A stretch of 23,954 nt of DNA from Bacilli bacterium (GTDB lineage Bacteria > Bacillota_I > Bacilli_A > ML615J-28 > CAG-698), in the NCBI GenBank assembly GCA_016296945.1, contig JAEDHQ010000022.1, positions 1 to 23,954 on the forward strand, in the 5' to 3' direction. The first letter of the stretch is position 1. Each line of letters begins with the position of its first letter. Positions 9,013 through 17,861 of this stretch are shown one piece after another. A model generated the notes under the pieces. The model saw only the letters and a list, made by a program, of their open reading frames with translations, searched no databases and was not told where the DNA came from. Both the position numbers and the translations under genes were made by a program.

Positions 9013-9055
9013 AAGCAAATGTGTAAGCAAAACTATTTGCTTTGCTTAATTATTT
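9013..9055 (+). terminator. Weak terminator-like hairpin after the DUF6291-like gene
   Basis: AAGCAAAT (9013-9020) can pair with ATTTGCTT (9035-9042), or the internal AAGCAA (9025-9030) with TTGCTT (9037-9042) around a 6-base loop. The following TGCTTAATTATTTT is only a loose U tract. The alternative pairings may matter if this is a regulated site. Confidence 0.35.
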
Positions 9056-9078
9056 TATGGCAAATTTGCGCAGTTTAA

Positions 9079-9159
9079 GTCGTTGCCACAACTGATGATA
9101 CCAGTCATGACAACTCGACACCGCAAAGTGTTGCGGAAGAAAGTAGGATACCTACTTCT
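9079..9159. other. Cluster of hairpins, possible structured RNA or transfer-origin remnant
   Basis: Between the DUF6291-like gene and tnpV a more GC-rich patch folds well: GTCGTTG (9079-9085) with CAACTCGAC (9111-9119, two-base bulge), ACTG/CAGT inside it (9091-9105), then CCGCAA/TTGCGG (9121-9136, 4-base loop) and AAGTAGG/CCTACTT (9141-9157, 3-base loop). A 10-bp palindrome, GCAAATTTGC, is at 9060-9069. No open reading frame covers it. It may be a noncoding RNA, an origin of transfer, or a regulatory leader of the genes that follow. Confidence 0.35.
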
Positions 9160-9207
9160 AGTTATTAAATAAGACTTTGAATATAAAGAAACTAATTATT
9201 TTAATCC

Positions 9208-9246
9208 CGTGGCATTATCGTATTACTACGATATAATATAATCACG
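9208..9246 (+). promoter_or_regulatory. Promoter/operator-like palindrome upstream of tnpV
   Basis: ATCGTA (9217-9222) and TACGAT (9227-9232) form a perfect palindrome around TTAC, nested in CGTG (9208-9211) / CACG (9243-9246). A TATAAT at about 9232-9237 overlaps the right half-site. This is the layout of a repressor-controlled promoter or of a leader hairpin. No regulator gene is present nearby. Confidence 0.4.
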
Positions 9247-9278
9247 AAAAGAAGATTAATGAAAGGATGGAATTTATT

Positions 9279-9607
9279 ATGTATGAAGCAAAAACATTAG
9301 AAGAAATAATAGAGTATCAAAAAAAAATAAACCTATTATTCATAAGTATGGTAAATATGGAAATTTAGCTAAAAAGTATTTAGAAGAACACAACTTTGGT
9401 AAATACTTGGTATTAGGTGGAGATTTACCAGAATACTTACATAACATTGATAAACAAGCTGATGAACTTTATAATGTAATGTATAATAAACTTTCAAAGA
9501 AAAAAGAATATCAAAAGACTCAAGACTATATTAAAAACATACAAATAGAAAATGAAATTCAGAAATTAATTGAAGAAGAAATATTAAACGAATTAGTATA
9601 TGTGTAG
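9279..9607 (+). pseudogene. tnpV: TnpV transposon-encoded protein, frameshifted
   Basis: TnpV is a small protein (about 110 residues) of unknown mechanism carried by transposons and conjugative elements of Bacillota. The start at 9279 has AAAGGATGG upstream (9262-9270). The first frame reads MYEAKTLEEIIEYQKK and then leaves the family pattern; the +1 frame resumes with KYGKYGNLAKKYLEEH, the leader-to-core motif of TnpV, and continues through GDLPEYLHNIDKQA to the typical C-terminus LNELVYV. The break is at the A9 run 9319-9327: one additional A would give a continuous protein of about 109 residues of normal length. It could be a real inactivating deletion, a sequencing error, or be rescued by polymerase slippage. 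The family assignment rests on remembered motifs and is fairly firm. Confidence 0.75.
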
Positions 9608-9616
9608 GAGGTTTTT

Positions 9617-9811
9617 ATGAAATGGGTACAAGTAGTAGATAAAGTAGATGAAATAAATACATTAAATGAAATTAGAATTAGATTATCAAATGAATTTGAG
9701 CCACTTACAGAAACAAACCTTTATACCTATGCAACAAGTCTAGTAGATGAAAAATTAGTTGAAGTAATAAACAAATTAAAGAAAGGATTAGAAGAAGAAA
9801 AAACATTATGA
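9617..9811 (+). CDS. Small acidic mobile-element protein, unknown
   Basis: A 64-residue hypothetical protein (begins MKWVQVVDKVDE), acidic, predicted mostly helical, with no membrane segment or recognisable motif. Its ATG is preceded by TAGGAGG, seven bases away, overlapping the end of tnpV. Its TGA stop overlaps the ATG of the next gene (ATGA, 9808-9811), which indicates translational coupling and a real gene. The pair with the next product could be a small regulatory or accessory module of the element. It is one of only two reading frames in this window that end in TGA, both inside the mobile element. Confidence 0.5.
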   Translation: MKWVQVVDKVDEINTLNEIRIRLSNEFEPLTETNLYTYATSLVDEKLVEVINKLKKGLEEEKTL

Positions 9812-10022
9812 AAAAAGAAGATACACCACAAAGAATCGCAAGAAGAAATTATGAAAAAAGAAATAAAGAATTAAGAAAGAAAACAAATGCTCAGTTTTCC
9901 ACATTTATTCCAAGAAGTGATTATGATGAAATAAATGAATTTTTAAAAAAAATAATATTACAAAAGTTGAATTAATTTATCAAGGATATGAAGCTTTAAA
10001 AGAGATGATTAATAAAAAGTAA
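9808..10022 (+). pseudogene. Small DNA-binding-like accessory protein of mobile element, frameshifted
   Basis: The gene begins with an ATGA overlap on the preceding stop. The frame runs basic (RIARRNYEKRNKELRKK), then FSTFIPRSDYDEINEFLKK, and at the A8 run 9945-9952 shifts to a premature stop after 55 residues. The +1 frame continues as NNITKVELIYQGYEALKEM to a stop at 10020-10022. One extra A restores a protein of about 71 residues with the pattern of a family common on integrative elements of Bacillota, in which a short helix-turn-helix-like C-terminal part follows a basic N-terminus. Ribbon-helix-helix or accessory DNA-binding function is only a guess. The same kind of single-A loss breaks tnpV. 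Confidence 0.6.
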
Positions 10023-10074
10023 ATATTCAAAGTTTTATCTTCTTTAAAATATTTATAAAAGGGAGGTAAAATTT

Positions 10075-10988
<914 letters not shown>

Positions 10989-10991
10989 AAT

Positions 10992-11014
10992 AGGTGTAGA
11001 AAATAACTACACCT
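10992..11014. terminator. Hairpin behind the recombinase remnant
   Basis: AGGTGTAG (10992-10999) pairs with CTACACCT (11007-11014) around a 7-base loop. There is no T tract on the plus strand (TTAAAAAA follows); on the minus strand it is followed by ATTTTAAT. It may mark the end of the element's transcript or be part of the element's end. Confidence 0.35.
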
Positions 11015-11108
11015 TAAAAAAATAAATTATATAAATCCTTATCGCTAAGAAACAAATAAATTCTTTCTTTCTTTTTTTATTAAAACGGATATAATTTACA
11101 ATTATTCC

Positions 11109-11136
11109 TTGATTTATTTTATTATTTTGATATAAT
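11109..11136 (+). promoter_or_regulatory. Promoter of the folT operon
   Basis: TTGATT (11109-11114), a 16-base spacer and TATAAT (11131-11136) with an extended -10 (TGA directly before). Transcription would start near 11143, just ahead of the riboswitch. Confidence 0.7.
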
Positions 11137-11148
11137 AATGATATATGT

Positions 11149-11240
11149 ACAGAGTAGTTAATAAGCGTTAAGTGCCTCATTCTTCGGATAAGGGTGGTGG
11201 ACGAACACTATTGTGGCGGTTTATTAACACATCCGCTGGC
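11149..11240 (+). promoter_or_regulatory. Tetrahydrofolate (THF) riboswitch
   Basis: The leader of folT carries the conserved parts of the folT-type THF riboswitch in order: GAGTAG (11152-11157), GCGTTAAGTG (11165-11174), a short hairpin, GGTGGACGAACAC (11195-11207), GCGGT (11216-11220) and CATCCGCTG (11230-11238). The last part can pair with CAG at 11150-11152 to close the fold. ATCCGC (11231-11236) can instead pair with GCGGAT (11245-11250), giving an alternative hairpin that breaks the aptamer. Gene context (folate transporter) agrees with the ligand. Assignment is from remembered consensus, not a covariance search. Confidence 0.8.
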
Positions 11241-11248
11241 CAATGCGG

Positions 11249-11286
11249 ATCTCTTGCAATTAAAAAGCTAGGAGGTTCTTTTTTTT
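11249..11286 (+). terminator. Riboswitch expression platform: hairpin hiding the ribosome binding site, with T8 tract
   Basis: ATCTCTTGC (11249-11257) can pair with GCTAGGAGGT (11267-11276), nine pairs with one bulged T, around an A-rich loop. This buries the Shine-Dalgarno AGGAGG (11270-11275) of folT. TTC and eight T (11279-11286) follow, then the ATG. The hairpin could block ribosomes, end transcription, or do both when folate is bound. Its left arm touches the alternative aptamer hairpin by two bases, so the two structures compete weakly. Confidence 0.6.
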
Positions 11287-11901
11287 ATGAATAAAAAAGT
11301 TTTAAAAATTACTTTTTGTGGTGTGATGGCAGCTATGGCAATTGCCTTGGAAAAGGTTACTGCGCTGCCAATAACGAATTCAATTAAGATAACTTTTTAC
11401 GGGTTACCATTAATTGTTGTTGGAATATTATATGGATTCAAAATAGGTTTTATTACAGGCTTAGTTTCTGGTACAGTATTGCAATTAACTAGTCCATATG
11501 GCATTAGTGTATCTTCTCCATTTTGGGCACTTGCACCAATTATGTGGGGATTAGTTCCAGGATTAGTATTTAAACCATTATGCAAGGTAAATAAATATTT
11601 AGCATATGGTCTTGCAGTTTTCGCAGCTTCTGTTGCTGCAAATCTTGCTAATACTTTAGCAATGTATATTGATTGCTTGTTTGTGGCAGATTCATGGTAT
11701 ACAACTGCTGCTATTTTACTAGATTGGCCTGGTAGAATTGTAACAATGCTAGTTACATTTATCCCTTATCTTTTGATTTCATTTATTGTTTGTGATCGTT
11801 TAAAAAAAATATATTTCTTTGAAGATGAAAGCAATAAACCTTCAGATAAGTGTGAAGAAGAAAATAAAAAAATTGAGGTAAAAGGTGAAGAAACAAAGTA
11901 A
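11287..11901 (+). CDS. folT: Folate ECF transporter, substrate-binding S component FolT
   Basis: A 204-residue membrane protein, the S component that binds folate outside the cell and delivers it with the shared ECF module (EcfA, EcfA', EcfT), which is encoded elsewhere. Five to six hydrophobic helices cover residues about 5-175: the N-terminal KVLKITFCGVMAAMAIALE, a central glycine-rich YGFKIGFITGLVSG and a late LDWPGR before the last helix, all typical of the family. The cytoplasmic tail (about 176-204) is lysine- and glutamate-rich. The THF riboswitch directly upstream supports folate as the substrate. Start set by AGGAGG eleven bases upstream. It overlaps the next gene, a lipoprotein barnase, by 17 bases, so the toxin-like gene is co-expressed with a nutrient transporter. 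Other vitamin S components look alike, so the riboswitch decides the call. Confidence 0.85.
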   Translation: MNKKVLKITFCGVMAAMAIALEKVTALPITNSIKITFYGLPLIVVGILYGFKIGFITGLVSGTVLQLTSPYGISVSSPFWALAPIMWGLVPGLVFKPLCKVNKYLAYGLAVFAASVAANLANTLAMYIDCLFVADSWYTTAAILLDWPGRIVTMLVTFIPYLLISFIVCDRLKKIYFFEDESNKPSDKCEEENKKIEVKGEETK

Positions 11902-12664
11902 TTTATTTATTAAACTATTAAATTGGGTATTTTTAATATTTATAACGTTATTTACTATCGGATGTGATTTGCTTATATCCGATTACCCAGATGATACGTA
12001 TCAAGTCAATATATATCAAGCATTAGAGGATTCATATATTGAGTATGCTATTGGTGATAGCCAAGAAAGCGTAACACAAGATATTAAGTTTGTTAATTGT
12101 AAAGATTTTCGTTATGATTACAAATGGGAAAGTTCTAATGAAGATGTTATTGATAATTTGGGTAATGTAAATCAACTAGATAAGGATTTCGTTGTAAAAA
12201 TAACCTTAACAGTATCAAGCCCTGAATTAAGGTTATATCAAATATTTTATTTAAATGTAAAAAAAGAAGTAATTAAAGAAGATGGCTATACTTATGATTT
12301 AGAAAACGTAAAATCAGCACTTTCATTATTTGAATTAAATGATGTAAAAGAAAATGAAGAGTATACAAATCACTTAGATGTAATTGCTTATATTCATAAA
12401 TATCATAAATTACCATCAAATTATAAAACAAAATCTGAGGCAAAAGCGATTGGATGGACAAAAGGTATTGGTGGTGATACTTTTCAAAATCGTGAACAAG
12501 AGTTACCAATTGTTGATGCAAATACTTATATTGAAGTAGATGTTAATTTTTCAGGTAGTAATCGTGGATCCCATCGTATAGTATATAATCGTTATACGTT
12601 TGATATTTATTATACTGATGACCATTATCAGTCTTTTACATATATGATAGGTGAGAAAAAATAA
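11885..12664 (+). CDS. Lipoprotein ribonuclease: Ig-like domain fused to a barnase domain
   Basis: A 259-residue exported lipoprotein. Residues 1-27 are a lipoprotein signal with lipobox FTIGC (C27). Residues about 36-126 look like a bacterial Ig-like beta domain (KWESSNEDVI ... VKITLTVS). Residues about 155-256 are a barnase/guanyl-specific RNase domain: LDVIAYIHKYHKLPSNYKTK, IGGDTFQNREQELP, YIEVDVNF, SHRIVYNR, DDHYQSFTYM. The barnase catalytic set is present: E217 (as E73), R227 and R231 (as R83 and R87), H247 (as H102), with K183 as K27, so an active RNA-cleaving enzyme is expected. GTG start with GAGG six bases upstream, overlapping folT by 17 bases. The barstar gene follows after 1 base. 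Anchoring to the outer membrane face suggests action on neighbours or extracellular RNA rather than on the host. Confidence 0.9.
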   Translation: MKKQSNLFIKLLNWVFLIFITLFTIGCDLLISDYPDDTYQVNIYQALEDSYIEYAIGDSQESVTQDIKFVNCKDFRYDYKWESSNEDVIDNLGNVNQLDKDFVVKITLTVSSPELRLYQIFYLNVKKEVIKEDGYTYDLENVKSALSLFELNDVKENEEYTNHLDVIAYIHKYHKLPSNYKTKSEAKAIGWTKGIGGDTFQNREQELPIVDANTYIEVDVNFSGSNRGSHRIVYNRYTFDIYYTDDHYQSFTYMIGEKK

Positions 12665-12665
12665 G

Positions 12666-12935
12666 ATGGAAAAGAAAAAGTATAGATTAGATTTTAATAA
12701 GATTAATACTAAAGAGGAATTACATCAATTACTAAAAGAGGAGTTGAATTTCCCTGATTATTACGGAGCAAACTTAGATGCTTTATATGATGTTTTGACT
12801 GATATGAATGATATTGAGATTGAAATCATTAATTTTAAATATTTTCAAGAACATAATACTAGGTATGCTAATCTTTTAAGTGATTTGTTCAAAGAAATTA
12901 ATGATAGCAATTTGCAGATTAAAATTAATTATTAA
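12666..12935 (+). CDS. Barstar-family ribonuclease inhibitor
   Basis: An 89-residue cytoplasmic protein, the size of barstar. The inhibitor blocks barnase by plugging its active site with an acidic helix. The key segment FPDYYGANLDALYDVL (about 29-44) matches barstar PEYYGENLDALWDCL; D38 and D42 correspond to barstar D35 and D39, Y32 to Y29, and the barstar W38 is a tyrosine. Cysteines are absent. I chose ATG 12666 rather than the GTG at 12651 that adds five residues: AGGTGA (12649-12654) is spaced 11 bases from 12666, and the family length fits. The gene starts one base after the barnase stop, so it is coupled to the toxin. It protects the cytoplasm before or without export of the RNase. A strong terminator follows. 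Confidence 0.9.
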   Translation: MEKKKYRLDFNKINTKEELHQLLKEELNFPDYYGANLDALYDVLTDMNDIEIEIINFKYFQEHNTRYANLLSDLFKEINDSNLQIKINY

Positions 12936-12940
12936 ATGTA

Positions 12941-12968
12941 AAAGCCAAACTAAATGTTTGGTTTTTTT
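12941..12968 (+). terminator. Terminator of the folT-barnase-barstar operon
   Basis: CCAAAC (12945-12950) and GTTTGG (12956-12961) form a perfect stem around TAAAT, followed by seven T (12962-12968). Adjacent AAAG extends the A-rich left side. Confidence 0.85.
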
Positions 12969-13005
12969 ATATGTTATTATCTTTTGAACTTGTCTTTAAT
13001 AAAGA

Positions 13006-13034
13006 TTGAAATATTTTATGAGTTGTGATATAAT
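13006..13034 (+). promoter_or_regulatory. gpmI promoter
   Basis: TTGAAA (13006-13011), 17-base spacer, TATAAT (13029-13034) preceded by TGA, an extended -10. This is close to the ideal sigma-A promoter and fits a highly expressed glycolytic gene. Confidence 0.85.
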
Positions 13035-13071
13035 ATTTAAGGTTTAAAAATAGTATCGGAGGTATTATTTT

Positions 13072-14601
13072 ATGAAAAAAGATTTAGTTATGCTAGCTAT
13101 TTTAGATGGTTATGGAATTGCTCCTAGTGGAAAAGGTAATGCGATTAGTCTTGCTAAAAAACCTAATTTAGATTATTTGACTCAAAATTATCCTCACACA
13201 GTTTTAGGTGCTAGTGGGGAAGCTGTTGGTTTACCTGATGGACAAATGGGTAATAGTGAGGTTGGTCATATGAATATTGGCGCTGGTCGTATTGTTTACC
13301 AATCACTAACAAGAGTAAACATTGCTGTTCGTAATGATGAATTAATTAAAATGCCTGCAATTCAAAAAGCTATAAAAAACTGTTTAGAAAAAAATAGCAA
13401 ATTACATATAATGGGATTATTAAGTGATGGTGGTGTTCACTCTCACATAGATCATATTTTATATTTGATGGAAAGAGCACATCAATTAGGTGTTAAAGAA
13501 GCAGTTGTTCATGCCTTTTTAGATGGACGTGATGTTCCACCTAAATCTGCTTTAACATATTTAGATAAGTTACAAGCTAAAGTGCAAGAAGTTGGTGGTT
13601 GCAAGATTGGTGTTATCAGTGGTAGATATTATGCTATGGACCGTGATAAAAACTGGAATCGTGAACAATTGGCATATGATGCTTTAGTTTATAACAAAGC
13701 TGAAGTAAAGCCTTATAAAGAAGGAATCTTAGAATCATATGAAAATGGAATTACTGATGAATTTGTTGTTCCATTTATTAACGAAACGGAAACAAATATC
13801 TGTGAAAAAGATTCTGTAATTTTTGCTAACTTCCGTCCTGACCGTGCAATCCAAATTTCTACAGCATTAACAAACGTAAAAGTAACTGGTATTGAAAATG
13901 GTAAGGAATTTAAAGAATTAGTGTTTGTTTGTATGATGTTATATAGCGAAAGTGTTAAAGGCGAAATTGTTTTTGGAGTTCAAGAATTAAATAATATCTT
14001 TGGCGAATATATGGCTAAATTAGGCAAGACACAACTAAGAATTGCAGAAACTGAAAAGTATGCTCATGTAACATTTTTCTTCGATGGAGGTGTTGACCAA
14101 GAATATCCTGGTCAAACTCGTATATTAGTTGCTTCTCCTAAAGTTGCTACTTATGATTTAAAACCTGAAATGAGTGCCTATGAAGTTTGCGACAAAGCTG
14201 TTGAAGCAATCGAAAGTGAGAAATTTGATTCAATTATTCTAAACTTTGCAAATTGTGATATGGTTGGTCATACAACTGTAATGGATGCAACTATTAAAGC
14301 AGTGGAAACGGTTGATGAATGCGTTGGTAGAATTTACCAAGCAATTGAAAAAGTTGGTGGAACATTAATTATTATTGCTGATCATGGTAATGCTGATAAG
14401 ATGATTGATGAAAATAATTTACCATTTTCTGCCCATTCTACAAACCCTGTTCCTTGTATTATTACTCGTAAAGGATTAGAATTACGTGAAGGCGGGAATT
14501 TAGGAGATGTTGTTCCAACAATGTTTGATTTAATGAATATTGCAAAACCAGTAGAAATGACAGGAACATCTTTAATCAAAAATCAAAAAAATAAAAATTA
14601 A
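13072..14601 (+). CDS. gpmI: 2,3-bisphosphoglycerate-independent phosphoglycerate mutase
   Basis: A 509-residue cytoplasmic enzyme converting 3-phosphoglycerate to 2-phosphoglycerate in glycolysis, using two Mn ions and a phosphoserine intermediate; length is normal. Visible residues: D12 in AILDGYG, the nucleophile S62 in GQMGNSEVGHMN, HGLSDGGVHSH-type region near 115-124, D396 and H400 in ANCDMVGHT, D437 and H438 in IADHGNADKM, and H455 in SAHSTNPVP. These form the two metal sites and the phosphatase-like core around the inserted transferase domain. The SD GGAGG is well placed before the ATG. It has its own strong promoter and is followed by eno, the next step of the pathway, after a 127-base gap without a terminator hairpin, so partial read-through is likely. 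Confidence 0.97.
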   Translation: MKKDLVMLAILDGYGIAPSGKGNAISLAKKPNLDYLTQNYPHTVLGASGEAVGLPDGQMGNSEVGHMNIGAGRIVYQSLTRVNIAVRNDELIKMPAIQKAIKNCLEKNSKLHIMGLLSDGGVHSHIDHILYLMERAHQLGVKEAVVHAFLDGRDVPPKSALTYLDKLQAKVQEVGGCKIGVISGRYYAMDRDKNWNREQLAYDALVYNKAEVKPYKEGILESYENGITDEFVVPFINETETNICEKDSVIFANFRPDRAIQISTALTNVKVTGIENGKEFKELVFVCMMLYSESVKGEIVFGVQELNNIFGEYMAKLGKTQLRIAETEKYAHVTFFFDGGVDQEYPGQTRILVASPKVATYDLKPEMSAYEVCDKAVEAIESEKFDSIILNFANCDMVGHTTVMDATIKAVETVDECVGRIYQAIEKVGGTLIIIADHGNADKMIDENNLPFSAHSTNPVPCIITRKGLELREGGNLGDVVPTMFDLMNIAKPVEMTGTSLIKNQKNKN

Positions 14602-14620
14602 AAAAATAAAATAATTATAT

Positions 14621-14648
14621 TTAAAATAAAATTATTATGTGATATAAT
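14621..14648 (+). promoter_or_regulatory. eno promoter
   Basis: TATAAT (14643-14648) with TGA directly ahead, and a weak -35, TTAAAA (14621-14626), 16 bases upstream. The extended -10 matches those of folT, gpmI and rpmB base for base. The leader to the ATG is about 75 bases long. Confidence 0.65.
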
Positions 14649-14713
14649 AATAAGGTATGTGGATTTTTTAATCTGAATACGATAAATAAAATTTAGGAAA
14701 AAATAAAAGATAA

Positions 14714-16024
<1,311 letters not shown>

Positions 16025-16034
16025 AAATCAAGAG

Positions 16035-16060
16035 AGCTAGGATATCCTAGCTTTTTATTT
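16035..16060 (+). terminator. eno terminator
   Basis: AGCTAGGAT (16035-16043) and ATCCTAGCT (16044-16052) form a perfect palindrome; a stem of about seven pairs forms around ATAT and is followed by TTTTTATTT. It lies ten bases after the stop codon. Confidence 0.85.
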
Positions 16061-16142
16061 GATTGATAATAATTTAATAATTCATTTTGAAAAAGTATTA
16101 ACAATTATTCAATTTTATATTTATTTTTTGAGGATTTTATTG

Positions 16143-16148
16143 TATAAT
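16143..16148 (+). promoter_or_regulatory. -10 box for the gene at 16173
   Basis: TATAAT at 16143-16148 follows TTG, and transcription would start about 20 bases before the ATG at 16173. A -35 at the right distance is not convincing (TTGAGG at 16128 is too close), so promoter strength cannot be judged. Confidence 0.4.
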
Positions 16149-16172
16149 AAAAGATAATGGAGAATTATAATT

Positions 16173-17045
16173 ATGGCTAAAAAAGAAGTGATAACATTTA
16201 AAGAAGAATATACTTATCCTAAGGTTAGTAAAGTAAAAATGCCTAAAGAAAAGTTATATAAAGAAAAAGCCGTAGTTCGTGTTCGTGATGCATCACTTGA
16301 TAAGACTATGTCACTTGAAGGACAAATTAAACAAGTTGATAAAGATTTATCAATAATTGAAACAAAGATAAATAATATATATCGTGATTTTCTATTTTTA
16401 AAATTGTTTAATTTGAGTGCAAAACAAGATGATGAATTTTTAAAAGACTATAATGCATTAAATCACTATATTAACAAATTTTTAAATGATTTAGCAAATG
16501 TAAAAAGATTTTTAAACAGTTTTCGTGGTCAAATGGATAGAACTGGTTATTCAATTGATGAAGTATACAATGAAGTAAATAATTTTTATGACTATTTAAC
16601 GGGACTAAATAGTGATATTAATGATTTAAAAAAGAAATATTATCCTGAATTTAAACTTACTTCCCATACATTAGTTAAAGATAAAACTATTGAAGAATAC
16701 GAAGATTTAATTTATCGTGTGGAAAATGAGCTAAGCAACTATAAAGACATTGAAGAGGCATATGATTATATTATTTATAATAGTGGTAACGAAATAATAG
16801 ATTTGGTTTATGAATTTTTAAATACAAAATCAAAGCAACCTATAAAATTAACCTATCATTATTTTTTACAAACAGATGCTATCATTGATTTTAAACATCA
16901 TGAATGGGTTGATTTGTTTGTAAAATTTAATTATGTGATGAAGAAATTATCAGGTGTTACTTATAGTAAAAGATTTATTGAGATGTATCGTAATTTTGAA
17001 ACAAAATATACAATTATTACAATTTATAATGAGATAAGTAGGTAG
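16173..17045 (+). CDS. Unrecognised helical cytoplasmic protein
   Basis: I do not recognise this 290-residue protein. It has no signal peptide and no membrane helix. The N-terminal 40 residues are basic with a proline-lysine pattern (YPKVSKVKMPKEKLYKEK). Residues about 48-75 and 100-155 contain heptad-like leucine/isoleucine spacing (EGQIKQVDKDLSIIETKI; INDLKKKYYPEF), suggesting coiled coil, and the rest looks mostly helical and aromatic-rich. There are no cysteines. SD GGAG (16159-16162) is ten bases before the ATG. It is separated from the PHP gene by only four bases and so is probably the first gene of the operon that continues through rsmB, rlmN, rsgA and rpe. The neighbours suggest RNA or ribosome-related work, or a cell-surface-coupled structural role, but nothing in the sequence proves either. 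Confidence 0.75.
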   Translation: MAKKEVITFKEEYTYPKVSKVKMPKEKLYKEKAVVRVRDASLDKTMSLEGQIKQVDKDLSIIETKINNIYRDFLFLKLFNLSAKQDDEFLKDYNALNHYINKFLNDLANVKRFLNSFRGQMDRTGYSIDEVYNEVNNFYDYLTGLNSDINDLKKKYYPEFKLTSHTLVKDKTIEEYEDLIYRVENELSNYKDIEEAYDYIIYNSGNEIIDLVYEFLNTKSKQPIKLTYHYFLQTDAIIDFKHHEWVDLFVKFNYVMKKLSGVTYSKRFIEMYRNFETKYTIITIYNEISR

Positions 17046-17049
17046 ATTT

Positions 17050-17859
17050 ATGCGTGGTGAATTTCATATCCATACAACATACTCGGATGGTGTTTTAACT
17101 GTTCCAGAAATATTAGAATATGTAAAAGGAAAAGAAGAATATCTATCTATCACTGATCACGATATTATAGATGGTTCAATTGAAGCATTCGAGCTTTCTA
17201 AAAAATATAATATTAAATGTATCATCGGTGTAGAGGTTTCTTCGTTTTACCAAGGTGATACGGTTCATATCTTGGGATATTTTAAAAATGATGACCATTT
17301 AGAAGTGTTAAAGAATAAGCTAAAAGAAACGCGAGAACAAAGAATTAAGCGTTTATACTTAATGAAAGAAAAATTAAAGGATATCTTTAATATCGATTTA
17401 GATGTCACAGAAATCCTCAAAGTTTCGACTATTACTCGTGGAACGATTGCTCGTGAGATAGTTAGACAACATAGCGAGTATTCAATTGAATACTTATTTA
17501 AAGAAGTTATCGGAAGTGATTGCCCTGCTTATATTCCTTCAACTAAATTTTTTACAAAAGAAGCAATTGATTTAATACATCAAGCAGGAGGAGTTGCCGT
17601 ATTAGCACATCCAACTTTGCTTCGTTCTTGTAAACCGATTGATATAGTTAAAATGGGGGTTGATGGAATTGAAGCAATTTATCCAAGAAATAAAGGAAAT
17701 GAAGAATTAGAATATCGAAAATTAGCTCTTGAAAATAATTTGTTTATTACTGCTGGTTCTGATTTTCACTCTTTTAATGACATTGGTCATGCTAATTTAT
17801 TGACACATTTTTTGTATGATGATGAATTAGAAATATTTATAAAGAAAGTTATGGAATAA
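17050..17859 (+). CDS. PHP-domain phosphoesterase (RNase AM / TrpH-like)
   Basis: A 269-residue metal-dependent phosphoesterase of the PHP family. The metal and catalytic pattern is complete: H6 and H8 (HIHTTYSDG) with D13, D36 and H37 (ITDHD), E62 (GVEVSS), H73 (VHILGY), H187 (AHPTLL), D238 and H240 (GSDFH). Family members of this single-domain type hydrolyse 3',5'-nucleoside bisphosphates or trim short RNA and 5' ends of rRNA (TrpH/YciV, RNase AM), so a role in RNA turnover is likely; the exact substrate cannot be read from sequence. Spacing is four bases after the preceding gene and two before rsmB, so it is inside one operon. The SD is weak (GTAGGTAG), overlapping the preceding stop. Confidence 0.85.
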   Translation: MRGEFHIHTTYSDGVLTVPEILEYVKGKEEYLSITDHDIIDGSIEAFELSKKYNIKCIIGVEVSSFYQGDTVHILGYFKNDDHLEVLKNKLKETREQRIKRLYLMKEKLKDIFNIDLDVTEILKVSTITRGTIAREIVRQHSEYSIEYLFKEVIGSDCPAYIPSTKFFTKEAIDLIHQAGGVAVLAHPTLLRSCKPIDIVKMGVDGIEAIYPRNKGNEELEYRKLALENNLFITAGSDFHSFNDIGHANLLTHFLYDDELEIFIKKVME

Positions 17860-17861
17860 TT

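Noticed and set aside
9092..9142. CTGATGA followed later by GAAA, the core words of a hammerhead ribozyme
   Set aside because: The stems required next to these words do not form: nothing pairs directly after CTGATGA and before GAAA, and the stem I strands do not match.
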